Part shown: in pieces, positions 7,087 through 13,550 of the stretch
Layout: each line of letters starts with the position of its first letter
Numbering within the stretch: the first letter of the stretch is position 1
Assembly (NCBI GenBank): GCA_030598905.1
Contig: JAUVPA010000009.1
Span: 1 to 14,942 of the forward strand
Length of the DNA stretch: 14,942 bases
Reading direction: 5' to 3'
Source: Acidimicrobiia bacterium
GTDB taxonomy: Bacteria > Actinomycetota > Acidimicrobiia > Spongiisociales > UBA5794
The notes under the pieces: model-generated
Database searches by the model: none
What the model saw: only the letters and a program-made list of their open reading frames with translations
Told to the model about the DNA's origin: nothing
Position numbers and translations under genes: made by a program

Positions 7087-9816
7087 TCAAGCCCCGTCGT
7101 CTCTAATAGCGGCATGCGCCGCCGCCAAGCGCGCCACCGGGACCCGGAATGGTGAGCAGCTCACGTAGTCGAGGCCCAACCGGTGACAGAAGGCGATCGA
7201 GTCGGGTTCGCCGCCGTGTTCACCGCAGATTCCGGCTTCGAGGTCGGGCCGCGCCCCGCGCGCCCCGTCGAGGGCGATCTCCATGAGACGTCCGACGCCG
7301 ACCTGATCGATGGTCGCGAAGGGGTTGCTATCCAGCAAACCCATCGACAGGTAGTCGATGAGGAAACCTCCTTCGGCATCGTCGCGGCTCATCCCATACG
7401 TCATCTGGGTGAGGTCGTTCGTGCCGAAGGAGATGAACTCGGCGTATTCGACGATCTGGTCCGCCGTCAGGGCTGCTCGAGGTACCTCGATCATCGTGCC
7501 GAACTTGTAGTCGATGCCAATGCCGGCCTCGTCCATCACCGCCTGCGCCTCCTCCTCGAGCAACGACCGCTGCACGGCGAGCTCGCTGACGTTGCTCGTC
7601 AGCGGGACCATGATCTCCGGAAAGACCTCGACTCCTTCTCGCGTCACGAGCACCGCTGCTTCGAAGATGGCACGAACCTGCATGCGTGTGATTGCCGGCC
7701 GCACGATGCCGAGACGCACGCCGCGCAGTCCCAGCATCGGGTTCGACTCGCGCAGCGACTCCACGCGACTCAGCATGTGCTCAGCCTCCTCGATGCCGGC
7801 GAGGAGCTTGTCGAGCATCTCGAGGCTCGTCGCGCTGCTGAGCCGAATCTTCAGGTCGGTGAGCCGTGCGGTCAGCTCCTCGTAGCTCGGCAGGAACTCG
7901 TGCAGCGGCGGGTCGATGAGCCTGATGATCACCGGGAGTCCGTCCATGGCCCTGAACAGGCCGGCGAAGTCCTCACGCTGATACGGCAAAAGTGACTGCA
8001 GAGCCTCGAGGCGTTCCACCCTTGTCTCGGCCGTGATCATGCGCTGCACGATCGGGAGCCTCTCGGATTCGAAGAACATGTGCTCCGTACGACACAAACC
8101 GATCCCGGTGGCGCCGTACCCGCGGGCACGCTCCGCGTCTTCCGGATAGTCCGCGTTTGCCCACACACCGAGGACCCTGCGGTCGTCGGCCCAGGACAAC
8201 AGCTTGGTCAGCCAGGGATCATCGATGTCGGGTACCCGAGTCTCCATCGCCCCGACGAAGACCTCTCCAACGGTTCCGTCGATCGAAAGCCACTCCCCTT
8301 CGTGGATCACCCGCTCCCCGACGGTCATCGTCCGGTCGCCGAGATCGATGTCGAGATGTGACGCTCCCACGACGGCGGGCTTGCCGAACTGTCGCGCGAC
8401 GAGAGCGGCATGGCTCGTTCGTCCGCCACGGCTGGTCACGATGCCCTCCGCTGCGAGCATCCCGTGTACGTCATCGGGTTTGGTTTCGGGGCGGGCCAAG
8501 ATGACCTGTTTTCCGTCCGCCGCCCACCGTTCAGCGAGATCCGGATCGAAGGCCACGACGCCGACTGCCGCCCCGGGCGACACGTTGAGGCCCGTTGCGA
8601 TCAACGCTCCTTCCTCGACCGCAGTCGCCCTCGACGTTATGTCGAACTGTGGGTGGAGGAAGAAGTCGATATGGCCGGGCTCGATACGCAACAACGCCTC
8701 GTCACGAGAGATGAGCCCTTCCTCTGCCAGGTTCACGGCGATCCGCACCGCGGCGCTCGCGGTGCGCTTGCCGCCCCGGGTTTGCAACAACCACAGACGG
8801 CCGTGCTCGATCGTGAACTCCATGTCCTGCATGTCCCGGTAGTGCAGCTCCAGAATCGAGGCGATCTCGGTGAACTGGCGATACGCCTCCGGCATCTCGG
8901 CCGCGAGCTCGGCGATGCGTTTCGTCAGCCGGATTCCGGCAACGACATCCTCACCCTGGGCGTTCGTCAAGAAGTCGCCTTCCAGCGAGGGCTCGCCGGT
9001 CGTCGCATTCCGCGACATGGCGACTCCGGTCGCGGAGTCCTCCCCCATGTTGCCGAACACCATCGTCTGCACGTTCACGCCCGTTCCCAGGTCGTGGGCG
9101 ATTCCGGCTGCGTTGCGGTAATCCACAGCTCGCTTTCCGTCCCACGAGCGGAAGACGGCTTCGATGGCCATCGTCAGCTGGTCGTTCGGATCCTGCGGGA
9201 ACGGCCTGCCTGAGTAGTTCTCGACGATTTCCTTGAACCGAACGACAGCGGCTCTGAGATCGTCGACGGTGAGGTCGGCGTCGCTCTCGACATCGCGTCT
9301 GCTGCGCAGCTCCTCGAATACATCTTCGAACGGCTCGTCGCGCACGCCCAAGACCACCGATCCGAACATCTGGATGAGGCGGCGATACGAGTCGTAGACG
9401 AAGTGGTCATCCTCGAAGTGGCCGAGCATGCTCTCGACGACGACGTCGTTCATGCCGATGTTCAGAACCGTGTCCATCATCCCCGGCATCGAGAACTTCG
9501 CACCGGAACGACACGACACGAGCAGCGGCTGCTCGGCGTATCCGAAGGGTTTGCCGGTCCGCTCCTCGACCACCGCCATCGCCGTCGCGACCTGTTCGTT
9601 CATCCCAGAGGGGAACGTTGATCCCTCATCGAGGTAAGCGTTGCAAGCACCGGTCGTGATCGTGAAGCCCGGGGGCACCGGAATGCCGATCCTCGTCATC
9701 TCGCCGAGGTTCGCCCCTTTGCCGCCGAGAAGGCCGCGAACATCATCCCAGGAGCCACCAACTTCCTCCTCGGCCAGGTCGACCTCATCGAACGCATAGA
9801 CCCACTTCACCGCCAT
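7087..9816 (-). CDS. ppdK: Pyruvate, phosphate dikinase
   Basis: A 909-residue enzyme interconverting pyruvate, ATP and phosphate with PEP, AMP and pyrophosphate (EC 2.7.9.1). The N-terminal nucleotide-binding domain carries LLGGKGANLGEMTRIGIPVP (29-48) and SCRSGAKFSMPGMMDTVLN (101-119). The central swivelling domain has GGRTSHAA with the phosphocarrier H469, preceded by T467, the residue phosphorylated in regulated plant and some bacterial enzymes. The C-terminal PEP/pyruvate barrel has GLCRTEHMF (573-581), ISFGTNDLTQMTYG (795-808) and GICGEHGGEP with the catalytic C864. Length is normal for the family. A ribosome site AGAGGTG lies four bases before the ATG (opposite-strand 9821-9827). No PPDK regulatory kinase/phosphatase gene is in the window. 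Confidence 0.97.
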   Translation of the reverse strand: MAVKWVYAFDEVDLAEEEVGGSWDDVRGLLGGKGANLGEMTRIGIPVPPGFTITTGACNAYLDEGSTFPSGMNEQVATAMAVVEERTGKPFGYAEQPLLVSCRSGAKFSMPGMMDTVLNIGMNDVVVESMLGHFEDDHFVYDSYRRLIQMFGSVVLGVRDEPFEDVFEELRSRRDVESDADLTVDDLRAAVVRFKEIVENYSGRPFPQDPNDQLTMAIEAVFRSWDGKRAVDYRNAAGIAHDLGTGVNVQTMVFGNMGEDSATGVAMSRNATTGEPSLEGDFLTNAQGEDVVAGIRLTKRIAELAAEMPEAYRQFTEIASILELHYRDMQDMEFTIEHGRLWLLQTRGGKRTASAAVRIAVNLAEEGLISRDEALLRIEPGHIDFFLHPQFDITSRATAVEEGALIATGLNVSPGAAVGVVAFDPDLAERWAADGKQVILARPETKPDDVHGMLAAEGIVTSRGGRTSHAALVARQFGKPAVVGASHLDIDLGDRTMTVGERVIHEGEWLSIDGTVGEVFVGAMETRVPDIDDPWLTKLLSWADDRRVLGVWANADYPEDAERARGYGATGIGLCRTEHMFFESERLPIVQRMITAETRVERLEALQSLLPYQREDFAGLFRAMDGLPVIIRLIDPPLHEFLPSYEELTARLTDLKIRLSSATSLEMLDKLLAGIEEAEHMLSRVESLRESNPMLGLRGVRLGIVRPAITRMQVRAIFEAAVLVTREGVEVFPEIMVPLTSNVSELAVQRSLLEEEAQAVMDEAGIGIDYKFGTMIEVPRAALTADQIVEYAEFISFGTNDLTQMTYGMSRDDAEGGFLIDYLSMGLLDSNPFATIDQVGVGRLMEIALDGARGARPDLEAGICGEHGGEPDSIAFCHRLGLDYVSCSPFRVPVARLAAAHAAIRDDGA

Positions 9817-9869
9817 GTCACACCTCTAGCGTTGGAGACTCAACCAGCGTGGCCCGGGCGCGGCGTCGT

Positions 9870-9893
9870 CGTTAGGGCCGAAGGCCTATAACG
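9870..9893. promoter_or_regulatory. Hairpin/dyad in the ppdK-capA gap
   Basis: CGTTA and TAACG form perfect outer arms, with GGCC-gaa-GGCC inside them, separated by a small internal loop of one and two bases. It lies 54 bases upstream of the ppdK ATG and 58 upstream of the capA ATG, in the longest gap shared by two divergent genes. It could be an operator dyad or an RNA hairpin in the ppdK leader; no run of T follows, so it is a poor terminator. On the plus strand it contains TATAAC (9887-9892), so promoter function is also possible. Confidence 0.4.
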
Positions 9894-9936
9894 ATCCGTC
9901 GGAAGGCAAAACCCTTGGCAACATGACATCGGCGAG

Positions 9937-9942
9937 TACCGT
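9937..9942 (+). promoter_or_regulatory. -10 box (TACCGT) for the CapA-like gene
   Basis: TACCGT ends nine bases before ATG 9952, slightly farther than at the other genes. No Shine-Dalgarno is seen before the start. Confidence 0.35.
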
Positions 9943-9951
9943 CCCGACGCG

Positions 9952-11076
9952 ATGTCTCCGGGCCGTGACGTCCGTCTTCTCTTCCTCCTCAGCGCACTCG
10001 CGTTGGGGGCTGCCGCGTGTGCGCCCTTCACCGAAAGGGCGTCGGCAGAGACGGCGCCGTCGACGACTTTCGCACCGATCGAGAGGCTGGACGCCGTCGC
10101 GACGACATCGACGACGGCGGCAACAACAACGACTGCTCCAACAACCACCGCCACCACCTTCCCACCACCGGTCGAGCAGCAACGTGGCCGGCTCATCATC
10201 AGCGGGACCGGCGACGTCAACCTCGATCCGGCCTTTGTTCGCAACTTCCCCGAAACGGGCTACGAGTACGCCTGGACCGGGATGAAGGGGCTCTTCACGG
10301 GCGACGATCTGACGGTCGTCAATCTGGAGTGCTCTCCCTCACCAAACGGAGTGCCGTGGAACAAGCCGTGGGTCTTCGGCTGCGACCCGGCGGCATACCC
10401 ATCAATGCGTGCTGCCGGAGTCGAGGTCGCCAATCTCGCCAACAACCACGGCATCGACCTCGGCTTCGACGCCATGCTCGAGGGCAGAGGGTTCCTCATG
10501 GACAACGACATCGTCCCGGTGGGCGCCGGCGCCAATGCTGAGGAGGCATATGCCGCGGCGATCTTCGAGATCAGTGGTTGGACAATCGCCGTGCTCGGTG
10601 GCGGCGGAGTCGGGCCGGAGACCGGTTCGTGGACCGCCGGCGACAACCGGCCCGGCATCACCAACGGCGACTCCATCGAGGCAATGACCGCCGCAATACG
10701 GGCGGCCGATGAGATCGCCGACATCGTGATCGTCACCATCCACTGGGGCAACCAGGGTGAGACGACTCCGGCCGCTGCCGATGTCAGGCGGGGCCACGCC
10801 TACATCGAAGCCGGTGCCGACGCCATCTTCGGGCACCATCCCCACGTTCTCCAGCCCATGACCTGGCACGAGGGGAGGCCGATCGTCTGGAGCTTGGGCA
10901 ACTTCGTGTGGCAGGCATACCCACCTGAATCAAAAAAGACGGCGGTAGCCCAGGTGGTCTTCGAACCCGACGGCCGGATCGGCGCGTGTCTCATCCCCGT
11001 GGTGATCGAGGAAACCGGACACCCGGTGCTCCAACCCGGCTACGACGGCCCCTGTATCCCGGACGGTCCGCGCTAG
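9952..11076 (+). CDS. CapA-family (PGA_cap) putative lipoprotein
   Basis: A 374-residue exported protein. Residues 1-22 form a signal peptide (positive start, LLFLLSALALGAAA) ending at C23, a plausible though atypical lipobox (AAAC without the usual Leu at -3). A linker of Ala, Thr and Pro covers about 31-73. The metallophosphatase-like CapA domain follows: SGTGDVNLD (84-92), VVNLEC (122-127), LANNHGIDLG (162-171), VTIHWGNQGE (261-270) and GHHPHVLQP (294-302), ending with SLGNFVWQ. The fold was named after poly-gamma-glutamate capsule proteins, but no pgs/cap partners are nearby, so a capsule role is not supported. It may be a surface-anchored phosphoesterase or polymer-processing protein. 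It is divergent from ppdK. Confidence 0.88.
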   Translation: MSPGRDVRLLFLLSALALGAAACAPFTERASAETAPSTTFAPIERLDAVATTSTTAATTTTAPTTTATTFPPPVEQQRGRLIISGTGDVNLDPAFVRNFPETGYEYAWTGMKGLFTGDDLTVVNLECSPSPNGVPWNKPWVFGCDPAAYPSMRAAGVEVANLANNHGIDLGFDAMLEGRGFLMDNDIVPVGAGANAEEAYAAAIFEISGWTIAVLGGGGVGPETGSWTAGDNRPGITNGDSIEAMTAAIRAADEIADIVIVTIHWGNQGETTPAAADVRRGHAYIEAGADAIFGHHPHVLQPMTWHEGRPIVWSLGNFVWQAYPPESKKTAVAQVVFEPDGRIGACLIPVVIEETGHPVLQPGYDGPCIPDGPR

Positions 11077-11129
11077 CCGCTCTCGCGTCACAGCACTGTC
11101 GCCACGAATCCGCGCTTCCCTGAGACAGA

Positions 11130-11135
11130 TAGGGT
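11130..11135 (+). promoter_or_regulatory. -10 box (TAGGGT) for the parA-like gene
   Basis: TAGGGT ends seven bases before ATG 11143 with no Shine-Dalgarno between them. The parA-like gene and its small partner would be transcribed together from here. Confidence 0.45.
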
Positions 11136-11142
11136 TGCGGTC

Positions 11143-11898
11143 ATGGGAGCGGTCATCGCTGTGACCAACCAGAAGGGCGGCGTCGCCAAGACGACGACCG
11201 TACATTCGCTCGCGTCCGCTCTCGCCGAGATGGGCCGGAAGGTTCAACTCGTCGACCTGGACCCGCAGGCGTGTCTCACGTATTCGACCGGAGTTGATCC
11301 CGAAGGCCTACAGATCAGCATTCACGATGTCATGCTTGGCCGCGTCAAGGCGGACGAGATCCGGCTCGATCTCGGCGGCATTGACCTCCTGCCCGCCACC
11401 ATCGATCTGGCAGGAACCGAGATTCATCTACTGACCAAGACTGGACGTGAGTTCGTGCTGCAACGGGCGTTGAAGCCCTTCGTCGGCGACTACGACTACA
11501 CCTTCATCGACTGCGGGCCCTCGCTCGGCATCCTGACGATCAACGCCCTCACGGCGGCAACACATGCGCTGATTCCATTTCAGGCCGAAACCCTCTCTCA
11601 CCGTGCAATCCGGCAGTTGCGCGAAACCATGGACGACGTTCGCCACTACACGAACGAGGAGCTCCTCCTCCTCGGGGCTGTGGCCACGATGTTCGACCAG
11701 CGCACCCGGCTCAGCCAGCGGGTACTCGAGGAGGTCAGCGAGATGTACGGACTCGACGTTCTACCCCCTCCCATCCCTCGATCGGTCCGTGTTGCCGAGG
11801 CACCGGAGAAGGGTCGCTCTGTCCTCGAGCACGCCGGTTCCTCGAAACCCGCTCAGGCGTACCGCGAACTAGCAACCTCACTCGAGGCGGCCGTGTGA
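11143..11898 (+). CDS. Orphan ParA-family ATPase
   Basis: A 251-residue ParA/Soj-type ATPase. The deviant Walker A is KGGVAKTT (11-18), with the signature lysine K11 and P-loop K16. DLDPQ (38-42) and FIDCGPSLG (121-129) are the next motifs, and the C-terminal PRSVRVAEAPEKGRSVLEH is typical of the family. These proteins form ATP-dependent dimers on the nucleoid and move or place DNA, protein complexes or organelles with an adaptor that stimulates ATP turnover. No parB, gidB, rnpA or dnaA lies beside it, so this is not the usual chromosomal par locus. Its stop overlaps the start of a small CxxC/CxxC protein, its likely partner. Family is certain; cargo is unknown. Confidence 0.93.
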   Translation: MGAVIAVTNQKGGVAKTTTVHSLASALAEMGRKVQLVDLDPQACLTYSTGVDPEGLQISIHDVMLGRVKADEIRLDLGGIDLLPATIDLAGTEIHLLTKTGREFVLQRALKPFVGDYDYTFIDCGPSLGILTINALTAATHALIPFQAETLSHRAIRQLRETMDDVRHYTNEELLLLGAVATMFDQRTRLSQRVLEEVSEMYGLDVLPPPIPRSVRVAEAPEKGRSVLEHAGSSKPAQAYRELATSLEAAV

Positions 11899-12221
11899 CC
11901 AACCGGGACGATCCGAAAGGCAAGAAAGCCCTCTTCGAGACACCGCCGGTTGCCGAGGAGCACCCTCTCGCCGACGATCCGCTCGTCGGCGGCGATGAGC
12001 CCGATGGTCGCAAGGCGCTGTTCTCGGCAGGTGCTCGCCGCGGGGGTACCGTGGTCATCGATTGTGCTCACTGTGGTGTTCGCAGCCGGGTGTCGATCGT
12101 CGAAGCGGTCGTCCGCATCCTCGCCATCTCTTTTTGGTTTCCAGCCAAGCGCTACGGTCACTGGTTGCAGTGCCCATCCTGTCAACGACGCTCGTGGGTC
12201 CACATCCATTGGATGGGTTAG
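11895..12221 (+). CDS. Small zinc-ribbon-like protein coupled to ParA
   Basis: A 108-residue protein starting at GTG 11895, overlapping the parA stop by four bases (GTGA) with a GAGG eight bases upstream, so translation is coupled. The first ~48 residues are charged and Pro/Gly-rich, likely disordered, and contain two copies of a G-[KR]-K-A-L-F motif (KALF at 11-14 and 40-43). The second half has C57-x-x-C60 and C93-x-x-C96, a probable four-cysteine zinc site, separated by a hydrophobic, aromatic stretch (about 66-83, VSIVEAVVRILAISFWFP) and ending QRRSWVHIHWMG. I do not recognise the family. The tight coupling suggests it is the adaptor or cargo partner of the ParA ATPase; that is inference. 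Confidence 0.85.
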   Translation: MTNRDDPKGKKALFETPPVAEEHPLADDPLVGGDEPDGRKALFSAGARRGGTVVIDCAHCGVRSRVSIVEAVVRILAISFWFPAKRYGHWLQCPSCQRRSWVHIHWMG

Positions 12222-12244
12222 CTCCCGACATGGGCGCCAGCAGG

Positions 12245-12250
12245 TACCGT
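12245..12250 (+). promoter_or_regulatory. -10 box (TACCGT) for the crotonase gene
   Basis: TACCGT ends seven bases before GTG 12258, which supports that codon over ATG 12267 as the start. No Shine-Dalgarno is present. Confidence 0.45.
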
Positions 12251-12257
12251 CCACGGT

Positions 12258-12917
12258 GTGAGTGAGATGCGGCTCGACCGTGACGGCGACGTCTTCGTAC
12301 TCGACTTCGGTGCTGGAGAGAACCGCATCGACCCGATCTTCCTCGGAGAGTTCGATGACTTCCTCACGACCTGCGAGAAATCCGACACCCCGCGAGCCCT
12401 CGTCACCACCGGCTCGGGTCGGTTCTACTCCAACGGATTCGATCTCGACCACGTCCAGGGCCTCGACCCGGACGGTCGTGACGACATCATGGCGGAATTC
12501 GATCAACTTCTGGTGCGACTCACCACAGCTCCGATGGTGACCGTCGCCGCGATCAACGGCCATTGTTATGCGGCCGGGGCACTGCTGGCACTCGGTCACG
12601 ACTACCGAGTCATGCAAGACAACGAGGGTTGGTTCTGCCTGCCTTCGGTCGACGTGCAGATCCCTTTCTCGCGAACGATGACTGAACTGATCACCGTCAA
12701 AGTTCCGGCTCCCACAGCTCAGAGCCTCGTCGTCTCCGGGGACCGGATGGGCGGCGCCGCCTGTGAGGGCTTCGGTGTCGTCCACGATGCCGTCGGCGCC
12801 GATCAGGTTCTCCCCACCGCCGTGGCACTGGCGGCGAGGCTGGCCGACAAGGATCCGTCCACATTGGGCACGATCAAGCGACGAATCTACGCCGACGTCA
12901 CAGCTCACCTGGGATGA
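12258..12917 (+). CDS. Enoyl-CoA hydratase/isomerase family protein (crotonase fold)
   Basis: A 219-residue crotonase-fold protein, short for the family (usually about 260). The two oxyanion-hole segments are visible: FYSNGFDLDHV (56-66) and AAINGHCYAAGALLALGHDY (97-116). The length and the SNGFDLDH segment are closer to short enoyl-CoA delta-isomerase-like members than to canonical hydratases. In the segment where hydratases and isomerases carry a catalytic glutamate (PE-x-x-x-G), this protein has LPSVDVQIPF, with S130 at the expected Glu position, so the standard hydratase mechanism seems unavailable. It may act on another acyl-CoA (isomerase, thioesterase or decarboxylase) or use a different acid. 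Start GTG 12258 is chosen from the -10 spacing. It is 36 bp from the ParA partner gene but has its own promoter-like hexamer. Confidence 0.87.
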   Translation: MSEMRLDRDGDVFVLDFGAGENRIDPIFLGEFDDFLTTCEKSDTPRALVTTGSGRFYSNGFDLDHVQGLDPDGRDDIMAEFDQLLVRLTTAPMVTVAAINGHCYAAGALLALGHDYRVMQDNEGWFCLPSVDVQIPFSRTMTELITVKVPAPTAQSLVVSGDRMGGAACEGFGVVHDAVGADQVLPTAVALAARLADKDPSTLGTIKRRIYADVTAHLG

Positions 12918-13009
12918 AACACCCCGTCGATCGGCTTGGCAGCCTGGTGCTCGCGTACTGCCCGACGCCGTGGAGTGGGCCTTCGATCGCCGCTTCCCTT
13001 GACATCTTC

Positions 13010-13039
13010 TTTACACAAGCTGTGTTAATCTGATATCAT
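13010..13039 (+). promoter_or_regulatory. Candidate hsp20 promoter
   Basis: TTTACA (13010-13015) and TATCAT (13034-13039), spaced 18 bp, give a sigma70-like promoter about 36 bp before the start codon. TTGACA at 12999-13004, with a TGTTAA-type -10 around 13023, is a second possibility. The tract 13005-13060 is strikingly AT-rich for this genome. Confidence 0.5.
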
Positions 13040-13058
13040 TAGGTATAGATCAGATAAC
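13013..13058. promoter_or_regulatory. Inverted repeats over the hsp20 promoter
   Basis: Two dyads: ACACA-agc-TGTGT (13013-13025) between the -35 and -10, and ATCTGAT (13028-13034) with ATCAGAT (13049-13055) around a 14-nt spacer. The second extends by GTT/AAC if one A is bulged. They straddle the -10 and the likely start point, as expected for a heat-shock repressor site. They do not match CIRCE (TTAGCACTC-N9-GAGTGCTAA) or the HspR site (CTTGAGT-N7-ACTCAAG). Confidence 0.5.
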
Positions 13059-13061
13059 AAC

Positions 13062-13067
13062 AGGAGG
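13062..13067 (+). promoter_or_regulatory. Strong Shine-Dalgarno (AGGAGG) for hsp20
   Basis: A perfect AGGAGG lies seven bases before ATG 13075. It is the strongest ribosome site in the window, consistent with a protein made in large amounts on demand. Confidence 0.8.
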
Positions 13068-13074
13068 TAGAGAA

Positions 13075-13482
13075 ATGCAGATAGTTCGTTGGGATCCCTT
13101 TGGGATGCGGCGCGAGTTCGACCGCCTCATGGAGACGGAAACCTCGGAAAGGGCTTGGGTGCCCCGCATCGACGCCTTCGAGACCGAGGGCGATCTCAAG
13201 ATCCGGGTCGAGGTTCCCGGTGTTCCCACCGAGGACATCGACGTCACGGTTGAGAACGGCTCGCTGACGATCAGCGGCAGCCGCTCTTTCGAGTCGATCG
13301 ACGACAAGCCCGGCTACCACCGCAAAGAGCTGTTCGAAGGGACGTTCAAGCGCACGTTCTTCCTCCCCGATCGTGCCGACGTCGACGCCGTTGCTGCCGA
13401 GGCGAAGGACGGGATCCTCGAAATCACCGTTCCTGCCAAGGCGGAAGCTCTCCCCAAGAAGGTGAGCGTCGAGGTCAGCTGA
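13075..13482 (+). CDS. Hsp20 / alpha-crystallin small heat-shock protein
   Basis: A 135-residue ATP-independent holdase chaperone that binds unfolding proteins. The N-terminus MQIVRWDPFGMRREFDRLME is the usual short arm. The alpha-crystallin domain runs from about 28 to 122, with PRIDAFETEGDLKIRVEVPG (30-49), ENGSLTISGSR (60-70) and the conserved DGILEITVPA (112-121). The C-terminal anchor is KKVSVEVS, a V-x-V version of the family's I-x-I motif. The gene stands alone, with its own AT-rich promoter, strong ribosome site and terminator, as expected for a stress-induced single gene. The family is certain. Confidence 0.96.
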   Translation: MQIVRWDPFGMRREFDRLMETETSERAWVPRIDAFETEGDLKIRVEVPGVPTEDIDVTVENGSLTISGSRSFESIDDKPGYHRKELFEGTFKRTFFLPDRADVDAVAAEAKDGILEITVPAKAEALPKKVSVEVS

Positions 13483-13497
13483 CGTCCACTCGAGCCT

Positions 13498-13530
13498 GAG
13501 GCCCGGCCCTCCCTCCCAGGGTCGGGCCTC
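13498..13530 (+). terminator. Hairpin terminator after hsp20
   Basis: A 33-base stem-loop with a 13-pair stem (GAGGCCCGGCCCT against AGGGTCGGGCCTC, one G-T wobble) and a seven-base pyrimidine loop, 15 bases after the hsp20 stop. There is no clear T run, as is common for GC-rich actinobacteria. It ends eight bases before the promoter-like hexamer of the next gene. Confidence 0.8.
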
Positions 13531-13538
13531 GTCGCGTC

Positions 13539-13544
13539 CATAAT
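13539..13544 (+). promoter_or_regulatory. -10 box (CATAAT) for the LigD-like polymerase gene
   Basis: CATAAT (five of six consensus bases) ends six bases before GTG 13551, with no Shine-Dalgarno. It lies just past the hsp20 terminator. Confidence 0.45.
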
Positions 13545-13550
13545 TGTGCC

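Noticed and set aside
7183..7995. Plus-strand frame of 270 codons opposite ppdK
   Set aside because: It is antisense to strongly conserved PPDK sequence, with no motif or ribosome site.
10096..10160. Triplet-rich tract (acg/aca/acc) that looks like a microsatellite
   Set aside because: It encodes the Ala/Thr linker of the CapA-like lipoprotein in frame. The units are irregular, so it is low-complexity coding sequence rather than a repeat element.
11853..12908. Long minus-strand frame (351 codons) opposite the ParA partner and crotonase genes
   Set aside because: It covers two recognisable plus-strand genes, shows no family motif, and its composition (many Arg, Asp, Val, His) is typical of the antisense of GC-rich coding DNA.
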